From positions 151,464,511 through 151,528,510 of the forward strand of contig OV884059.1 of assembly GCA_930367215.1 (NCBI GenBank): DNA of 64,000 nucleotides, given 5' to 3'. The translations under genes and the position numbers were made by a program. Position 1 is the first letter of the stretch. Each line of letters opens with the position of its first letter. Of this stretch, positions 1-10,325 are shown in pieces. The notes beneath the pieces were generated by a model. It made no database searches, was not told the DNA's origin, and worked only from the letters and a program-made list of their open reading frames with translations. This DNA is from Pollenia angustigena (Eukaryota; Arthropoda; Insecta; Diptera; Polleniidae).

Positions 1-480
1 CTTTTAGAAAACCTAAAGATATTATACAAATAAAACTGTTGATCGAATAAGTATTATAAACCCCAGTTTTACTTGTAACAATATCAAAGCGTAAACAAAA
101 ACAACGACAGTAAACAGTGAGTTTATCTTTTCTTACAGTCTCGACTACAATTGGTTGATTATTTGTCAACTCTAAATGTATTTGTAAGTGGGTAAAGAAA
201 AAACTAAAATAATAACAAATTACTTTATTTTATTTTGCCAGTTCAGTTTTATTTACACTGCCACATGCATATTAGTTATCAAAGATTTTCTTGGGATTCA
301 AAAAATTTGTTAACCAGGTTTCGTTTAATTGTGCTTAATTCCCATTTCATACTATTGATAAACTGAAATTTATTGTTGATGGGATAAGCTATTCCTAAGC
401 GCATTTCAATGGTTGTTTAGGCCAGATCATCAGAAAACTTCATCCAAAGATTTTAGAAAAACTACAGATATTATACTTGT
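1..480 (-). repeat. Dispersed repeat R1, two head-to-tail units
   Basis: R1 is a non-coding interspersed repeat seen at least eight times in this window. Here one unit, cut by the window edge, runs to about 332 and a second starts near 340 with the words GCTTAATTCCCATTTC and GGCCAGATCATCAG. The first unit matches the reverse complement of 53216-53660 over most of its length. R1 has no clear terminal inverted repeats and no coding capacity. Where a unit is complete, its ends carry a direct repeat of roughly 45-80 bp, which suits tandem growth, a TRIM-like element or a Penelope-like structure. Its class is not settled. Confidence 0.6.
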
Positions 481-1290
481 ATTGAATAAAAGTATTGAAG
501 AGCTAAATCGGAAACTAGCTATTTCACCGTTATACTGTCCACCTAGATTTACAATATACGAAAACCAATATGTATTAAAATCACTAGGCTCCTGTTTTTT
601 GGGGGCCACGACTTAAAACACCTAAGGGTCGAGTTTTATTTAATACAATTTCTAAGAATGGACTAAATGTGATAGCTAGCAGGCAACCCATCTACTAGCC
701 TACTGATCAGCAGAAAATTCCAAAGATTATTGATCTTGGCGTGGTTAAAAATATCCCCATGGAAACGATTTGTCAAGAAGCATTCCTTAAATTATATTCT
801 GATCTCACACCCGCTATTCTAACTTAAATAAACGCTAAAGATATTGTATCCCTGGCTGATTATTTAGAAACAGGCGGCTCACGAACAAATTATTGAAAAT
901 ACAAAAACTTTATCAGCACCCATTTCACCAAGAATATATCACTAAGTCCACCCCAAGATAATATTGTCAGTAGCTACGTTCGAGAAGACAAAAGTTTTTA
1001 CTATTTTTTGCTGAACTTTACTAAATTGCGTTCGCGTACACAAAACACAGTAAATAAGAATACAAGTTGAGAGAGTTCAGTGACAGTTCTTGGATGAGTT
1101 TTTATAAATTTTTGCTGCAGACATTTTTGCAGTAGAATTTAGTAAGACAATAAACATATATTTCAAAAAGGTAAACAAACTAAATTCACAAACAAAAATC
1201 ATACTAATGGCCATTTTATCAATGTACCGACAAACTGTCTGTTACTTAATGTCAACATAAATTTATTAGACCGATAAACTGCTGTTAACA
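481..1290 (+). other. Unassigned stretch with decayed coding-like segments
   Basis: Immediately after R1 there is a run that reads protein-like in short blocks: about 45 codons to a stop at 616, then about 35 codons from 723 in another frame. Stops and frame changes break it up. It may be a very old transposon or host exon remnant. I do not recognise the family and assign no function. The rest is plain AT-rich sequence. Confidence 0.25.
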
Positions 1291-1486
1291 ATTTTGGGTT
1301 TCTCAATATACCGACAAAAACATTGTTTTGAGTTAGCAACAGCTCTCAAAATACATGCACAAGTTGGAAGTTGGCTGATTGAATTTATCTGTACGGCAAA
1401 TAAAAGGAAAATAAATAATTGGCAGATGAGTGCTGGTTATCTTTGCGACAGAATAGAAGCAAATGAGACATTAAGAAACCCAATTT
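1291..1486. repeat. Short inverted-repeat element, possible MITE
   Basis: The word TTGGGTTTCTCAAT near 1294 is answered by its near reverse complement near 1470-1485, giving arms of about 20 bp around a 200-bp body. A similar word ending in TACCGACAAA lies further out near 1222. No clean target duplication was seen, so this is tentative. Confidence 0.3.
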
Positions 1487-1610
1487 TTTTTAATTTGCTG
1501 TTTTTCGTTGGAAAAAAAGATAATCGTGTAATGAGAAAGCGGCCATAATTGTGTTTAAAAAAGCTCAAGCCTCTAGCACATTCATAATGTATATGCATTA
1601 GAGAGAGTTA

Positions 1611-2218
1611 AGGCTCAGTTAGGCGAACGTTGCTGTTCCCGTAATGTACCGCACCGTACTGTAAGCACGTTGGTGCACTTATAGAACGTTTAAAAACGTG
1701 TCATATGTTTTCCCATACATAAACAAAAAGCATAAAACAAAACACACAGTGATGGAAATCAAAAATGTTCAAATGGTGACCGTTGTGCAGAAAATGTACC
1801 ACGTGATTTAAATGGTATTAAAACAGTATTTTGTGCATGTAAAAATGTTAATAATTTATTATTTATATTATAGATTTGCAATAAATAAATTTAAACATTT
1901 AAACATATGTATATTTGTATATTTGGAAATATGTTGTATTGTAAGTTGTTTTGTCGCAATTCCATAGATATACTGAAAAAAGTACCAAAAAAAAGAGCAA
2001 AATTACCCGCATTCAATGTAACATACAAGCCGCCCATCACTGTCTTACAAATGTCACGTAACAACGGCATGCAATTCTATTTTATACAGATTGGTACGTT
2101 GCAACTACGGTACATTGCATTTCGGTAAGCTTTTGTATTGATGAAAACCAAAACAAAAAGCGAACAGCTGATGGATACAGTACAGATACGGTACAGCAAC
2201 GTTCGCCTAACTGAGCCT
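1611..2218. mobile_element. PIF/Harbinger-type MITE
   Basis: A 608-bp non-coding element with near-terminal inverted repeats of about 26 bp, starting AGGCTCAGTTAGGCGAACGT on the left and ending with its reverse complement. It is flanked on both sides by TTA (1608-1610 and 2219-2221). A 3-bp TTA duplication is the hallmark of the PIF/Harbinger superfamily. The open frames inside are short and show no transposase motifs. It shares the AGGC start and TTA target with the element at 26400-26800. Confidence 0.8.
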
Positions 2219-2221
2219 TTA

Positions 2222-2610
2222 TGCTGACTGTCAATTTTGTTTGTCTCTTTATGATTGCCCCTTGTTTTTGTCCATAATAAGAGTCAACCAAAATGTTTTG
2301 ATTTTTAGTTTATTTTATAGAAAAGTTTAAAATCGAAATCAAGTATTTGAATTAAAATCTTGCCAGTGTTAAAAAACAATGTACATACTAAGAAAAACCG
2401 GATGCAGTATTTGCCATTCTGACCATTTTGTTTAAAACAAGTTTAAGGAAGCTGATCATATTACACCATTATTTTTTTACTGAAATGGCTGGATAAAAAT
2501 GTTTACCATTAACCCACATGTTTCAATAAACAACGAAACGCACACAAGTGCAAAAGGTGTAATCTTCCCAGTCCATATAAATATACCAAACTTTTTAAAT
2601 GAATAATCCT
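2222..2610. other. No feature recognised
   Basis: AT-rich sequence between two transposons. No open frame, repeat or RNA gene was seen. Confidence 0.6.
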
Positions 2611-4870
2611 TTAACCCATTAAGGACTGACCCCCGATTTCGTGGTCCGATTTAGATGAAATTTCACACATTTGATGTTATGGGCATTTATATTGACACTG
2701 CGTTTTTTTTTTTTTTTTACCTGTCAAACCTTGGCCCCTAGACTATGGGTATTTTTCTACCCACTTCGCTATTAAAGAGTTCTAAAACACAAGATTTTTC
2801 GAAAAAAAAGCATTTATTATTTAATAATTGATGTGAGTGTTGTGTGTTTATTTTACTATGTACGTAGCAGAGAACGGGATTGCAAAAAATTCGTATTTTA
2901 TGAACACCATCAAATACACTCATTTGCGTTCATGCAATCAAACTTTCTCAGCCACACACATTCGCTGCTGTTTTTAAATTCATTCAAGTAATGCACAGCG
3001 TATTGGCTTTGCCATTCATACCATGTTTAGCTTCGGTCGTCAATGATTGCTTTGATAAAAAACATTTACAAAGAAACAACACAAGACTCATTGCTCTGAT
3101 GCCTATTCAGCAGTTGCTATGCAGTACGTGTTAGTTTTTTCGTATGCTGGATTCTGAAGAAAAACATTTTTATGAAACGCAACACGCATAGGTAAAAATA
3201 CAAAAACAATATACAGACCGTAACCGTTGTTGCTACTACAAAGTTTGATAAAATGAGCAATTGTGGTGTTTGTTTTTTAAAAACAATTTAGTGCTTTGCC
3301 GGTTTTGGTTACAAGTAGAGTAACAACATATAACAAGTGAATTTAAAAGAAATTGTGTTGAAAGTAAAGTGATTTTTAAATTTTGTAAGCATGATAAGAC
3401 GTCGTAATTTTTTAACTGCCGCTGAGTTACAAGCAGAAATCGATAGTTGGACCACTGATGAGGAAGATGATGATAAAGTCCAAAAAACAGACAAAATAAA
3501 TATTGTAATTACTCCACCGGATCGTGTTGATAATATTAGTGACTCCGAAGACATTGATGATAATATACAAAATATTCCCGATGAAAATCAATTACCTAAT
3601 GAAATGGCTGGCCAGTTTGAGGTAGAATACGTTTATGAGTAAGACAATGTTAATCTACCTGCGGTTGATGAAACTGTTGACATGGAGGATGAGCCAATGG
3701 ATGCAGAAAGTGAACCTCAGGCGTCTACATCGAAGAAAAAAGGTCGTGCTTCAGTGGGGCCCAAACCTAAATGGAGCAAAGCTTATAATTATAAATTTGA
3801 TAAACAACCTTACGACAATGAAAAATATGACCAGAAATTGCTTTTCGAGGAACTGGGTAAGTTGTGCGATAACCCTGTTTGTACATATATCTAAAGACAC
3901 ATACATATGTTGTTAAAATAGGCTCGTATACAGTGTACTACCGCATTAAAATTCGTGGTAAAAAGTGGTACTGGCCGTTATTTACTAATGCTTTGGATGC
4001 GGATATGGTAAATGCCTGGAAATTACACTGCATGCTAAGAAAAGCTGAAGGAGCTTCAATCATGAGTCAATTTGATTTTCGTGTGAGCGTAGTTGAAGCA
4101 TTGGTAACAATTCCTGATAATCGTGTTCGTATAAGAGAAAAAGTTGTCACAAATGCACAAGAAATGGCAAACCGCATGGATAACTTTGACCATATGATAA
4201 GCAAAATTGATAAGCGTGGCCGTTGTGGACAATGTGGAGGTAAAACTGAATTTGGTTGTACAAAATGTAAAATAAACTTACACCCAAAGTCTTGTTTTGC
4301 ACAGTTTCATGCTGGTGTTCCAAAAAATATTAAAAAAATTAAATTATCTCAATAATCAACCACTGTTAAGATATTTATTTCTTTATTTTTTATTAAAAAA
4401 CAGTTCTTTTTATATAAAACAACGCATTTTTACTTACCAAAAAATTTAAAAACAAAATGTGTGTTTTGAACCCTCTAACAGCGAAGTGGGTATTTAAATA
4501 CCCATGTCATTGAATCAATCCTGTAGTCTTCCTGATTGGCCCAATTTACTGATAATTTTTTTCTAACGCAGAGCACACATAAGGCTATAAGTCACCAAGA
4601 GGGTTTTCCGATTTTCCACTCTCCCAATTTTCCAGAGCCGTTTTCATTCACTTTTTCCAAATTTTTAAAATTGCTAACTTTTAAGCCGCTAACTTACCCA
4701 ATTTAAGGGGGCAAAATTTAATTACAAAAATTTGTTTAAGTAGTCTTATCCTTTCTTTATCTATCTGTAAAAACCAATTTCCGATACCTCTTACCTGAAG
4801 TTAGCTAGAATTTTTCTACGATGGCTCTGTTTTTGGGTATTTAAATACCCATCCGTCCTTAATGGGTTAA
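2611..4870 (+). mobile_element. piggyBac-superfamily element, internally deleted
   Basis: The element is bounded by TTAA on both sides (2611-2614 and 4867-4870). Perfect 12-bp terminal inverted repeats, CCCATTAAGGAC and its complement, directly abut the TTAA, as expected for piggyBac. Subterminal inverted words occur near 2745-2770 (GGGTATTTTTCTACCCAC) and 4482-4505 (GTGGGTATTTAAATACCC). It is about 2.26 kb long and carries a broken transposase gene that keeps the two ends of the protein but lacks the catalytic middle. The perfect ends suggest it was mobile until recently, presumably using transposase supplied in trans. Confidence 0.9.
3391..4355 (+). pseudogene. piggyBac transposase remnant: N-terminus plus C-terminal domain
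   Basis: The start codon at 3391 opens an acidic N-terminal region of the kind found in piggyBac transposases. The frame hits a TAA at 3640-3642 but continues in the same frame to 3856. There a GTAAGT donor (3857) and an AG acceptor (3920-3921) define a possible 65-bp phase-1 intron. Splicing would join FEELG to SYTVYYRIKIRGKKWYWPLF, the conserved end of the DDE_Tnp_1_7 domain. A C-terminal cysteine-rich domain follows, with spacing C-x2-C-x7-C-x2-C-x4-H-x3-C-x4-H, and a stop at 4355. The catalytic core with its aspartates is absent, so the product cannot transpose by itself. About 300 residues are missing compared with usual family members. Whether the intron is real cannot be told from sequence alone. 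Confidence 0.8.
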
Positions 4871-6115
4871 GTTACCGGCAGTAACTTTCAATTGCCTCCT
4901 ATTCCCTATTGAAAAGCAAATACTAGTAAACATTTCTTATCCCCTGATAAGGAAAGCAACTTTTTCAATTTACTAGAATTATGAAAAATTAAAACAAGTA
5001 TAAATATAATTTTTGTCTCCACACACACAAAAAGCATAGAACACTCAAGATTAAATAAATTTCAACTTCAAATCCCATTCCGAAAAAAATGAAAACAGAG
5101 CTAAGTAGAAAGCAAAGAAGAAAAAAAAACGTAAACGTAGATAAATGAAAGGATAAAAAACAATAAAATAAAATGGAAATAAAAATAATAAAAACGCTAT
5201 AAAACAAAGGATTCTCCGTTACACCATTAGCGGTATAATAAATTATGAATAAAATCCAAGATGACTGCACCCGGGAATACAAACATCCAATTTAATATAA
5301 TTTTTTATCTTAAGAGATTTTTTTTTTCTTTTTTCTCTCTCGCTTTTCTTATATTTTTTTTTATTTAAAATTTTGTTTTTTTTCGTTATTTTTATTTAAT
5401 TTTTCTACTTGGAGTATAATAAATAGAGACGACATTGAGGGTGTGGGAGTCGACAATAAAAAAGAAGCAAAATAAGATTCTCTACGCTTACTTGCCACGC
5501 TCCATAATAATTTAAATGATAAAAATCATTTTGAGCAGCAACTCAAGAAAAGTAGTGGAAAAAGAAAAATGCAGAAAAAACCCAAGAAGAAATCAAGAAA
5601 ACAATTTTAACGGTCAAATTTACAGTTTTGGAAGAGTGCGAGTATGTAGTGCGAAAAGCATTTGCTACAAGTATTTTTCTATATTTGTGAGGAAATCTTT
5701 TGTCAAATGAAAGGGATGCCAAAGGGCATGGAATTGTTTAGGCGGAGGAATAGAACAATAATACGTAAAATACTAAAAAAAATGCTGGAGTACGGTATAC
5801 ATAGCAGTAGAATAGAGCTTTTTGAAGATACTATACTGCTTGTTTTTTCTGCTCCCTTTTTAAGCAGTGGTTAGCAATTATGTACGTTAGATTGCTCACG
5901 AAAATTTACACAACACTAATTTTAACGAATTTTCTTAATTACGAGAAATAATTTTTGATTAATATCTGAATGAGCGTAAACATGCAGTTAATAAAATATT
6001 ATCTTAAAGTATTATTTAAGTTTATTTTTATTCGACCTTTTTATTCTAACATAAAACTAGTAATTAATTTATTTGGGCTTCGAGCTTAACTAATTGCTAC
6101 TTTTATATCGACCCC
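4871..6115. other. No gene recognised; strand-biased AT-rich sequence
   Basis: The top strand is purine-rich from about 5050 to 5170 and T-rich from about 5300 to 5405. A 57-codon frame from 5707 to 5874 has no recognisable domain and is probably chance. No repeat ends were found. Confidence 0.5.
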
Positions 6116-6505
6116 TAACCGCGAAAATAACGGAAGCAAAAATCAAATTTTACAGGAGAGAGTTTTTTTTATTTTATTTCATAAAAATTTTGTATGAAAT
6201 TTGTCACTTACATAGCGTCTTCACCTGACAATTTTTTGTCATACCAAACGTCAAACTTCATATTAAAAAAACGCTGACAAAAATTTTCAAGTTTTTTTAT
6301 ATAGACTTTGACGTTTGGTATGACAAAAAATTGTCAGGTGAAGACGCTATGTTACGATAAAATTGTTCTTGCTATAAAATCGTAACGGTATCTTATGTGA
6401 CGCTGACATTTTCGGAGATGACGCAAGTGTTGCCAATAAAGTCATTTATTAAAAAAAATAAAATAAAAATTTAAAATTATGTCGCTTACGTTATTTTCGC
6501 GGTTA
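6116..6505. mobile_element. MITE with TAACCGCGAAAATAACG ends
   Basis: The 17-bp ends TAACCGCGAAAATAACG (6116-6132) and their exact reverse complement (6489-6505) frame a non-coding body. The internal word TTTTACAGGAGAG lies about 30 bp in from the left end. A relative lies at 17677-17913 and shares this word and the central block GCTATAAAATCGTAACGGTA. This copy is interrupted at 6211-6351 by a younger palindromic element that the relative lacks. Confidence 0.75.
6211..6351. mobile_element. Nested 141-bp palindromic MITE
   Basis: Perfect 45-bp inverted arms starting CATAGCGTCTTCACCTGACA enclose about 50 bp. TTA flanks both sides (6208-6210 and 6352-6354). The related MITE at 17677-17913 has no insertion at the same place, so that copy acts as an empty site and confirms both boundaries. 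The identical arms imply recent origin, and a transcript would fold into a long hairpin. TTA target duplication suggests PIF/Harbinger mobilisation. Confidence 0.85.
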
Positions 6506-6760
6506 TGGCTCGATATCATCTTAAAGTATTTTATTTTAATTTATTATAACCATCTTAAATAAATTTATATATAAATAATTTAATCATTTATTTCGAAAAG
6601 GGCTCAGGTACAAATATTTGGTTATAGAGTTTTTTGCTGTTTTTCGAGGTACACATATAGACCGATATACTGTGAGAATGAAAGGTGAAAAAGGTGGCTT
6701 TTTTAATGAATTTTGAAAAGGGCTAATCTCAATACATAGAATAAATTAAAAATTGTCTCT

Positions 6761-7453
6761 ACACTGATAGAAAAGGCGTCATAACGCTGATGTATTTTGA
6801 CATCAGTACTATGACAAATGTCTGCGTTTTTACCCCATGCCACTTTTCATCATGGCGCTGTCAACCTTAACATCACTTGGCCAAAGTGTCATCAGGGTCA
6901 AAATGAAATAACGTCATCAATGGGATGTCACATCGGCATCACAGAAATTACGAACATGTTCTCAGTGCGATGACGCAAACATCGGAGAAATGTCACATTA
7001 GCATCAATTTAATGACAGTTTGTCATTAAGTCAAAGTCACTGGAATTGACTTAAGTCAAAGTGAGAGAATAATTTTATTTACTTACCCGTTACAAATGTT
7101 TGTTTCACGTTTGTTGAATTGCGACCTTTGTTTACAGCAAAACTCTCAATAATAACACAACAGCACCATGTCCCATATGATTTTCGTAATCATTCTACTT
7201 TAAAAATTTGATGTATTTAACTAAATAATTTAAAAAAGTAGAATATAGGAATTTTTTCTTCTTATAATACATTGTAATCATAAAAATAATGTTAATAATA
7301 TACAAAATGTGGCAGCGAATCGATGTCAATATTTACGAAGACCTTAGTCATGATGTTACTTTTTGCATCATTGATGCCATTTGTAGTAACATTGATATAA
7401 CAATTCTGCTGTTAGGGCATCATCAATATGAAGATGCATTTTTCTAGCAGTGT
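6761..7453. mobile_element. MITE family R2, copy 1
   Basis: The ends ACACTGATAGAAAA and TTTTTCTAGCAGTGT are inverted. The 693-bp body is dense in GATG, CATC and TGACA words and has no reading frame. It aligns along its whole length with 11331-12070. A partial third copy lies near 12985-13160. No clean target duplication was found, so the superfamily is unassigned. Confidence 0.75.
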
Positions 7454-7571
7454 TATCAACAAATTCGTAGAATCAAGCAAACAATTTGTTAAATTGCACC
7501 TATTACCAATATGATTATTTAAATTATTAAAAATTGTAAAAATTTAATATTGTTTTTCAATACATAATATT

Positions 7572-8126
7572 TATACCCACACCACAATAGTGGAGAGGGT
7601 GTTATGCATTTCTGCTGATGTGTGTAACGCCTTAAAATATTGGTCCTAGACCCACCTTAATGTATACCGATCGACTCAGAATCACTTTCTGAGTCGAACT
7701 AACGATGTCCGTCCGGCTGGCTGGCTGGCTGTCCATGTAACCTTGCGCACAAAGTACAGGTCGCAATTTTGGAGGTAACATGGAGGGACATGGGTTCCTA
7801 TTGGCACAAGGACCAAGCCTATTAAAAATGGACCAAATCGTAGGAATACGAGGGAAGATAGGGGAAAATTTCTTCCTCTCAGAAACTATCAAGCCGATTT
7901 TTATGAAATTTAAATTATAGATAGAACCATATCTATATGGACACATAAGCTATACAGTTTTTTCAAAAATAGAACCACAAGGGGAGGTGGGGGCAATTTC
8001 TGCCTCTCACAAACTTTCATAATCCATATCCATATTTTTATAGACATATAAGTATGATGTGTTTTTTAGTACTGTGGTGTAAGGTATCATATGGTCAGGC
8101 TTGACCGATTATACTTTCTTACTTGT
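7572..8126 (+). mobile_element. Helitron-like repeat, family A, copy 1
   Basis: It starts TATACCCACACCACAATAGT and ends with a small hairpin around GGTCAGGCTTGACC followed by TATACTTTCTTACTTGTTT. Other copies lie at 22751-23314 (minus) and 27203-27902 (plus). The layout of a near-terminal 3' hairpin, a fixed CTTGT end, insertion between T residues and no target duplication is that of non-autonomous Helitron-like repeats. It resembles the drosophilid DINE-1/DNAREP1 arrangement as I recall it. It has no coding capacity. A GGCTGGCTGGCTGGCT microsatellite lies near 7718. Confidence 0.65.
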
Positions 8127-8270
8127 TTTAATTTAAATTAAAAAAAATTATCAAAAAATTTTGCTATTCTATAAGTTTAAATAATTTTAATTTAAACAAA
8201 AAATCAATTGAGATTTTTTGTTATTTAACAATTTTAAATTAAAAATTTATTTCAAAACTTTTTTACACTG

Positions 8271-8757
8271 ATCAACATCTAACATCTACCATCAATTTGC
8301 GAAGATGTTAACATCTTTCCATAAGAAATACATAGGGCTAAAAACCAAAATCTTTCAACATCTTTAAAATATGTTCCTACATCATTTTATTCCATTCTAC
8401 ATCTTTCGATTACTTTAGTGTCATCACTGGAAAAGTGGCAATAAGTTCTATTATTATTGTGGCATCACTGACAAAAAGTAGTTTGGTTCGAAAGCAGCGT
8501 TATCATTTCTCAAGTTTTCTCTTTTATTGTAATGTTTTTTTTGAAGTATTTTTTATATTTTTGAACAAATTGAACTTCAAATACATTTTTGTGTTTTCTT
8601 TTTAAATTTTGACACTTTTGTGGCAAAAAACATACTTTTTTTTCAAAAATTGTAACATTTTAGTTTGATGGTAGATGTTAGATGTGAGCAATGTAAACGA
8701 GTGTTTCACATTTTCTACATCTTTGATGGAAGATGTTAGATGTTGATCAGTGTAAAA
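8271..8757. mobile_element. MITE with TTTTACACTGATCAAC ends
   Basis: Inverted ends of about 34 bp: TTTTACACTGATCAACATCT at 8271 and its complement ending at 8757. The word GATGGTAGATGTTAGATG near 8666 is a third copy of the subterminal sequence inside the right end. It is non-coding and 487 bp long. The terminal ACACTGA is shared with R2 and with the element at 30924-31825. Confidence 0.75.
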
Positions 8758-8946
8758 AGCCTATAAAATGATAATTGAATCAAAATTATATTTTTAATTT
8801 TCTTTCAACCAAAAATAATTGATTCAATCACCACATTAATTAAAATGAAATACTTTTTAAGCAATTTTGTTAATTAATAAAAAACCACTGATCATTTTTT
8901 CTTTTCTTAATCTCTTTATTTAGAATATTTTATATGTGTGTTTTAG

Positions 8947-9076
8947 TAAGACCCAATTTGCAATGTGGACATTTTTTGCCAGACAGACGAAGTTTATTGG
9001 AATTCTTTTCTTTCCTCTTTCGCCAACAACCTTCGTCTGTCTGGCAAGAACTGTCCACATTGTAAATTGGGTCTTA
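8947..9076. mobile_element. Snap-back palindromic MITE, family P1, copy 1
   Basis: A 130-bp palindrome. The left arm starts TAAGACCCAATTTGCAATGT and includes GCCAGACAGACGAAG; the right arm is its near-perfect reverse complement around a pyrimidine-rich loop. A second, diverged copy with the same core words lies at 14185-14336. TA at each end may be the target site, as in the Tc1/mariner superfamily. It has no coding capacity. Confidence 0.75.
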
Positions 9077-9545
9077 ACAAATGAAAAAAATCACATATTT
9101 TTGCAGTGAAAGGTAAGTTTTAAATTTGTGGTTAATTTGTTATAAAAAAAAATTATTTTCTATTAAAAAAATCTTAATGCTGAACACCGTTTCAGGAGAA
9201 CAATTTAAATAATAACACAATTTTTGTCTATCTTCATTTTTAAAATGTGCGAATGCAGCTGCTTGGAGGTTAATGATATCCAGTGCCCATGTTCTGTAAC
9301 TCTTGCGTCGCGAAACTTTTCGATTGAAATGTGAGAAATGAAACAAAAGTTCCAAAAATTTACATGTTTGGCGAGTATTAGCTGTCACGCAAGGAAATTA
9401 CTCGCCAATTTACAGAAAAATTTAAATTTCTGTGGTAAAGTTCCCGCTTTGAATTGTCAAATAAACTCAAGAATAAAAACGGGGCGAGAAAAAACTTAAA
9501 CACTAAAAAACAGAAGTAAGGAAGAACATGTAAATTAATTAATGT
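9077..9545. other. No feature recognised
   Basis: An 82-codon minus-strand frame (9140-9388) has no recognisable motif. No repeat ends were seen. Confidence 0.5.
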
Positions 9546-9810
9546 TTGACTATTGACTGCCAGCAGTGGTCAATGGCTGTGAGTGTTAAACGGCAAACCC
9601 TTCTGAAGAAATTGAGTGGTTACAATTGAACCACGTCAGGGTAACCTGTCCGTGAAAGACGGGGTTCGAGCCCCGCGGCAGTCAAGAATTAAAAATTATC
9701 GATTAATTTTAATTAATTCCATGTTGAAAAATGCTTTTTTTTTTGATAAAAATAATTTAATGAAACTAAAATTAGATGAACTTTAGCCTAATAGAAAATA
9801 TCAAAATTTG
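9546..9810 (+). repeat. tRNA-derived SINE, copy 1
   Basis: One of three copies (also 17060-17275 and 48647-48880). The head holds a degenerate A box around TTGAGTGGTTACA (about 9611-9623) and a strong B box GGGGTTCGAGCCCCG (9661-9675), the internal pol III promoter arrangement. A shared non-tRNA body follows, with AGTCAAGAAT and ATAATTTAATGAAA, and a shared 3' end near GATGAACTTTAGCCTA. The head starts TTGACTATTGACTGCCAG here and in copy 3. It has no protein coding capacity. Mobilisation would depend on a LINE partner, which I could not identify. Confidence 0.75.
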
Positions 9811-10187
9811 GACTACAAACATATTAAAAATGCAAAATACAAAGAAAAATAATAATATTTGGTTCTTCGCACATATTTTCATTGTTTAGTTAGTTTGCTT
9901 TTAAAATTTTTAGATTTACAAATGTTTTCAAAGCTCGTTTGCAAACAACAACCATTAAAGTCCCACTTAACATTATTTGGTATGGACGATGGTTGTATTT
10001 TCGTCGCCGTCATTGAAAATGTCCAATTTTTGTAAATTTTGGTCGCCGTCACCGATATGCGTGACTGGCGTTTCAACGTCTGCAATGTCACATCGTCTCC
10101 GAATGGAATATTATAATCTCTATTGATAGCTTTCGACATGACTTACAGACACACTTTTTTCTCACTTTTTGAGAAACGATGAAACGA
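9811..10187 (-). other. Unassigned stretch with an 86-codon open frame
   Basis: A minus-strand frame from 10139 to 9879 contains a short internal duplication (SVTATKIYKN and SMTATKIQPS). It corresponds to two GTCGCCGTCA words in the DNA. No family is recognised, and it could be a decayed exon or chance. Confidence 0.25.
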
Positions 10188-10325
10188 GTGAAATGCGCAT
10201 AGAAGCTAGCTTTCCCTCAACAATAACTTTCAGTGTATTTATCCAATATGAAAAATTGGGAATTTAGCACGTCATACAAAAATCATAATAATAAATTTTG
10301 TGTTCCCGAAAATATCTTTGATGAT
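10188..10325 (+). repeat. R1 fragment
   Basis: It starts GAAATGCGCATAGAAGCTAG and continues through AATTGGGAATTTAGCACG. It is truncated at the same point as the fragment at about 13660, so these two copies share a 5' breakpoint. Confidence 0.65.

Noticed and set aside
3309..3554. Minus-strand 81-codon frame over the piggyBac gene
   Set aside because: It is the antisense of the real N-terminal transposase exon and has no domain.
9661..9675. Possible conventional tRNA gene (GGTTCGA box)
   Set aside because: No cloverleaf can be formed around it, and the same sequence recurs with a shared tail, which marks a SINE.
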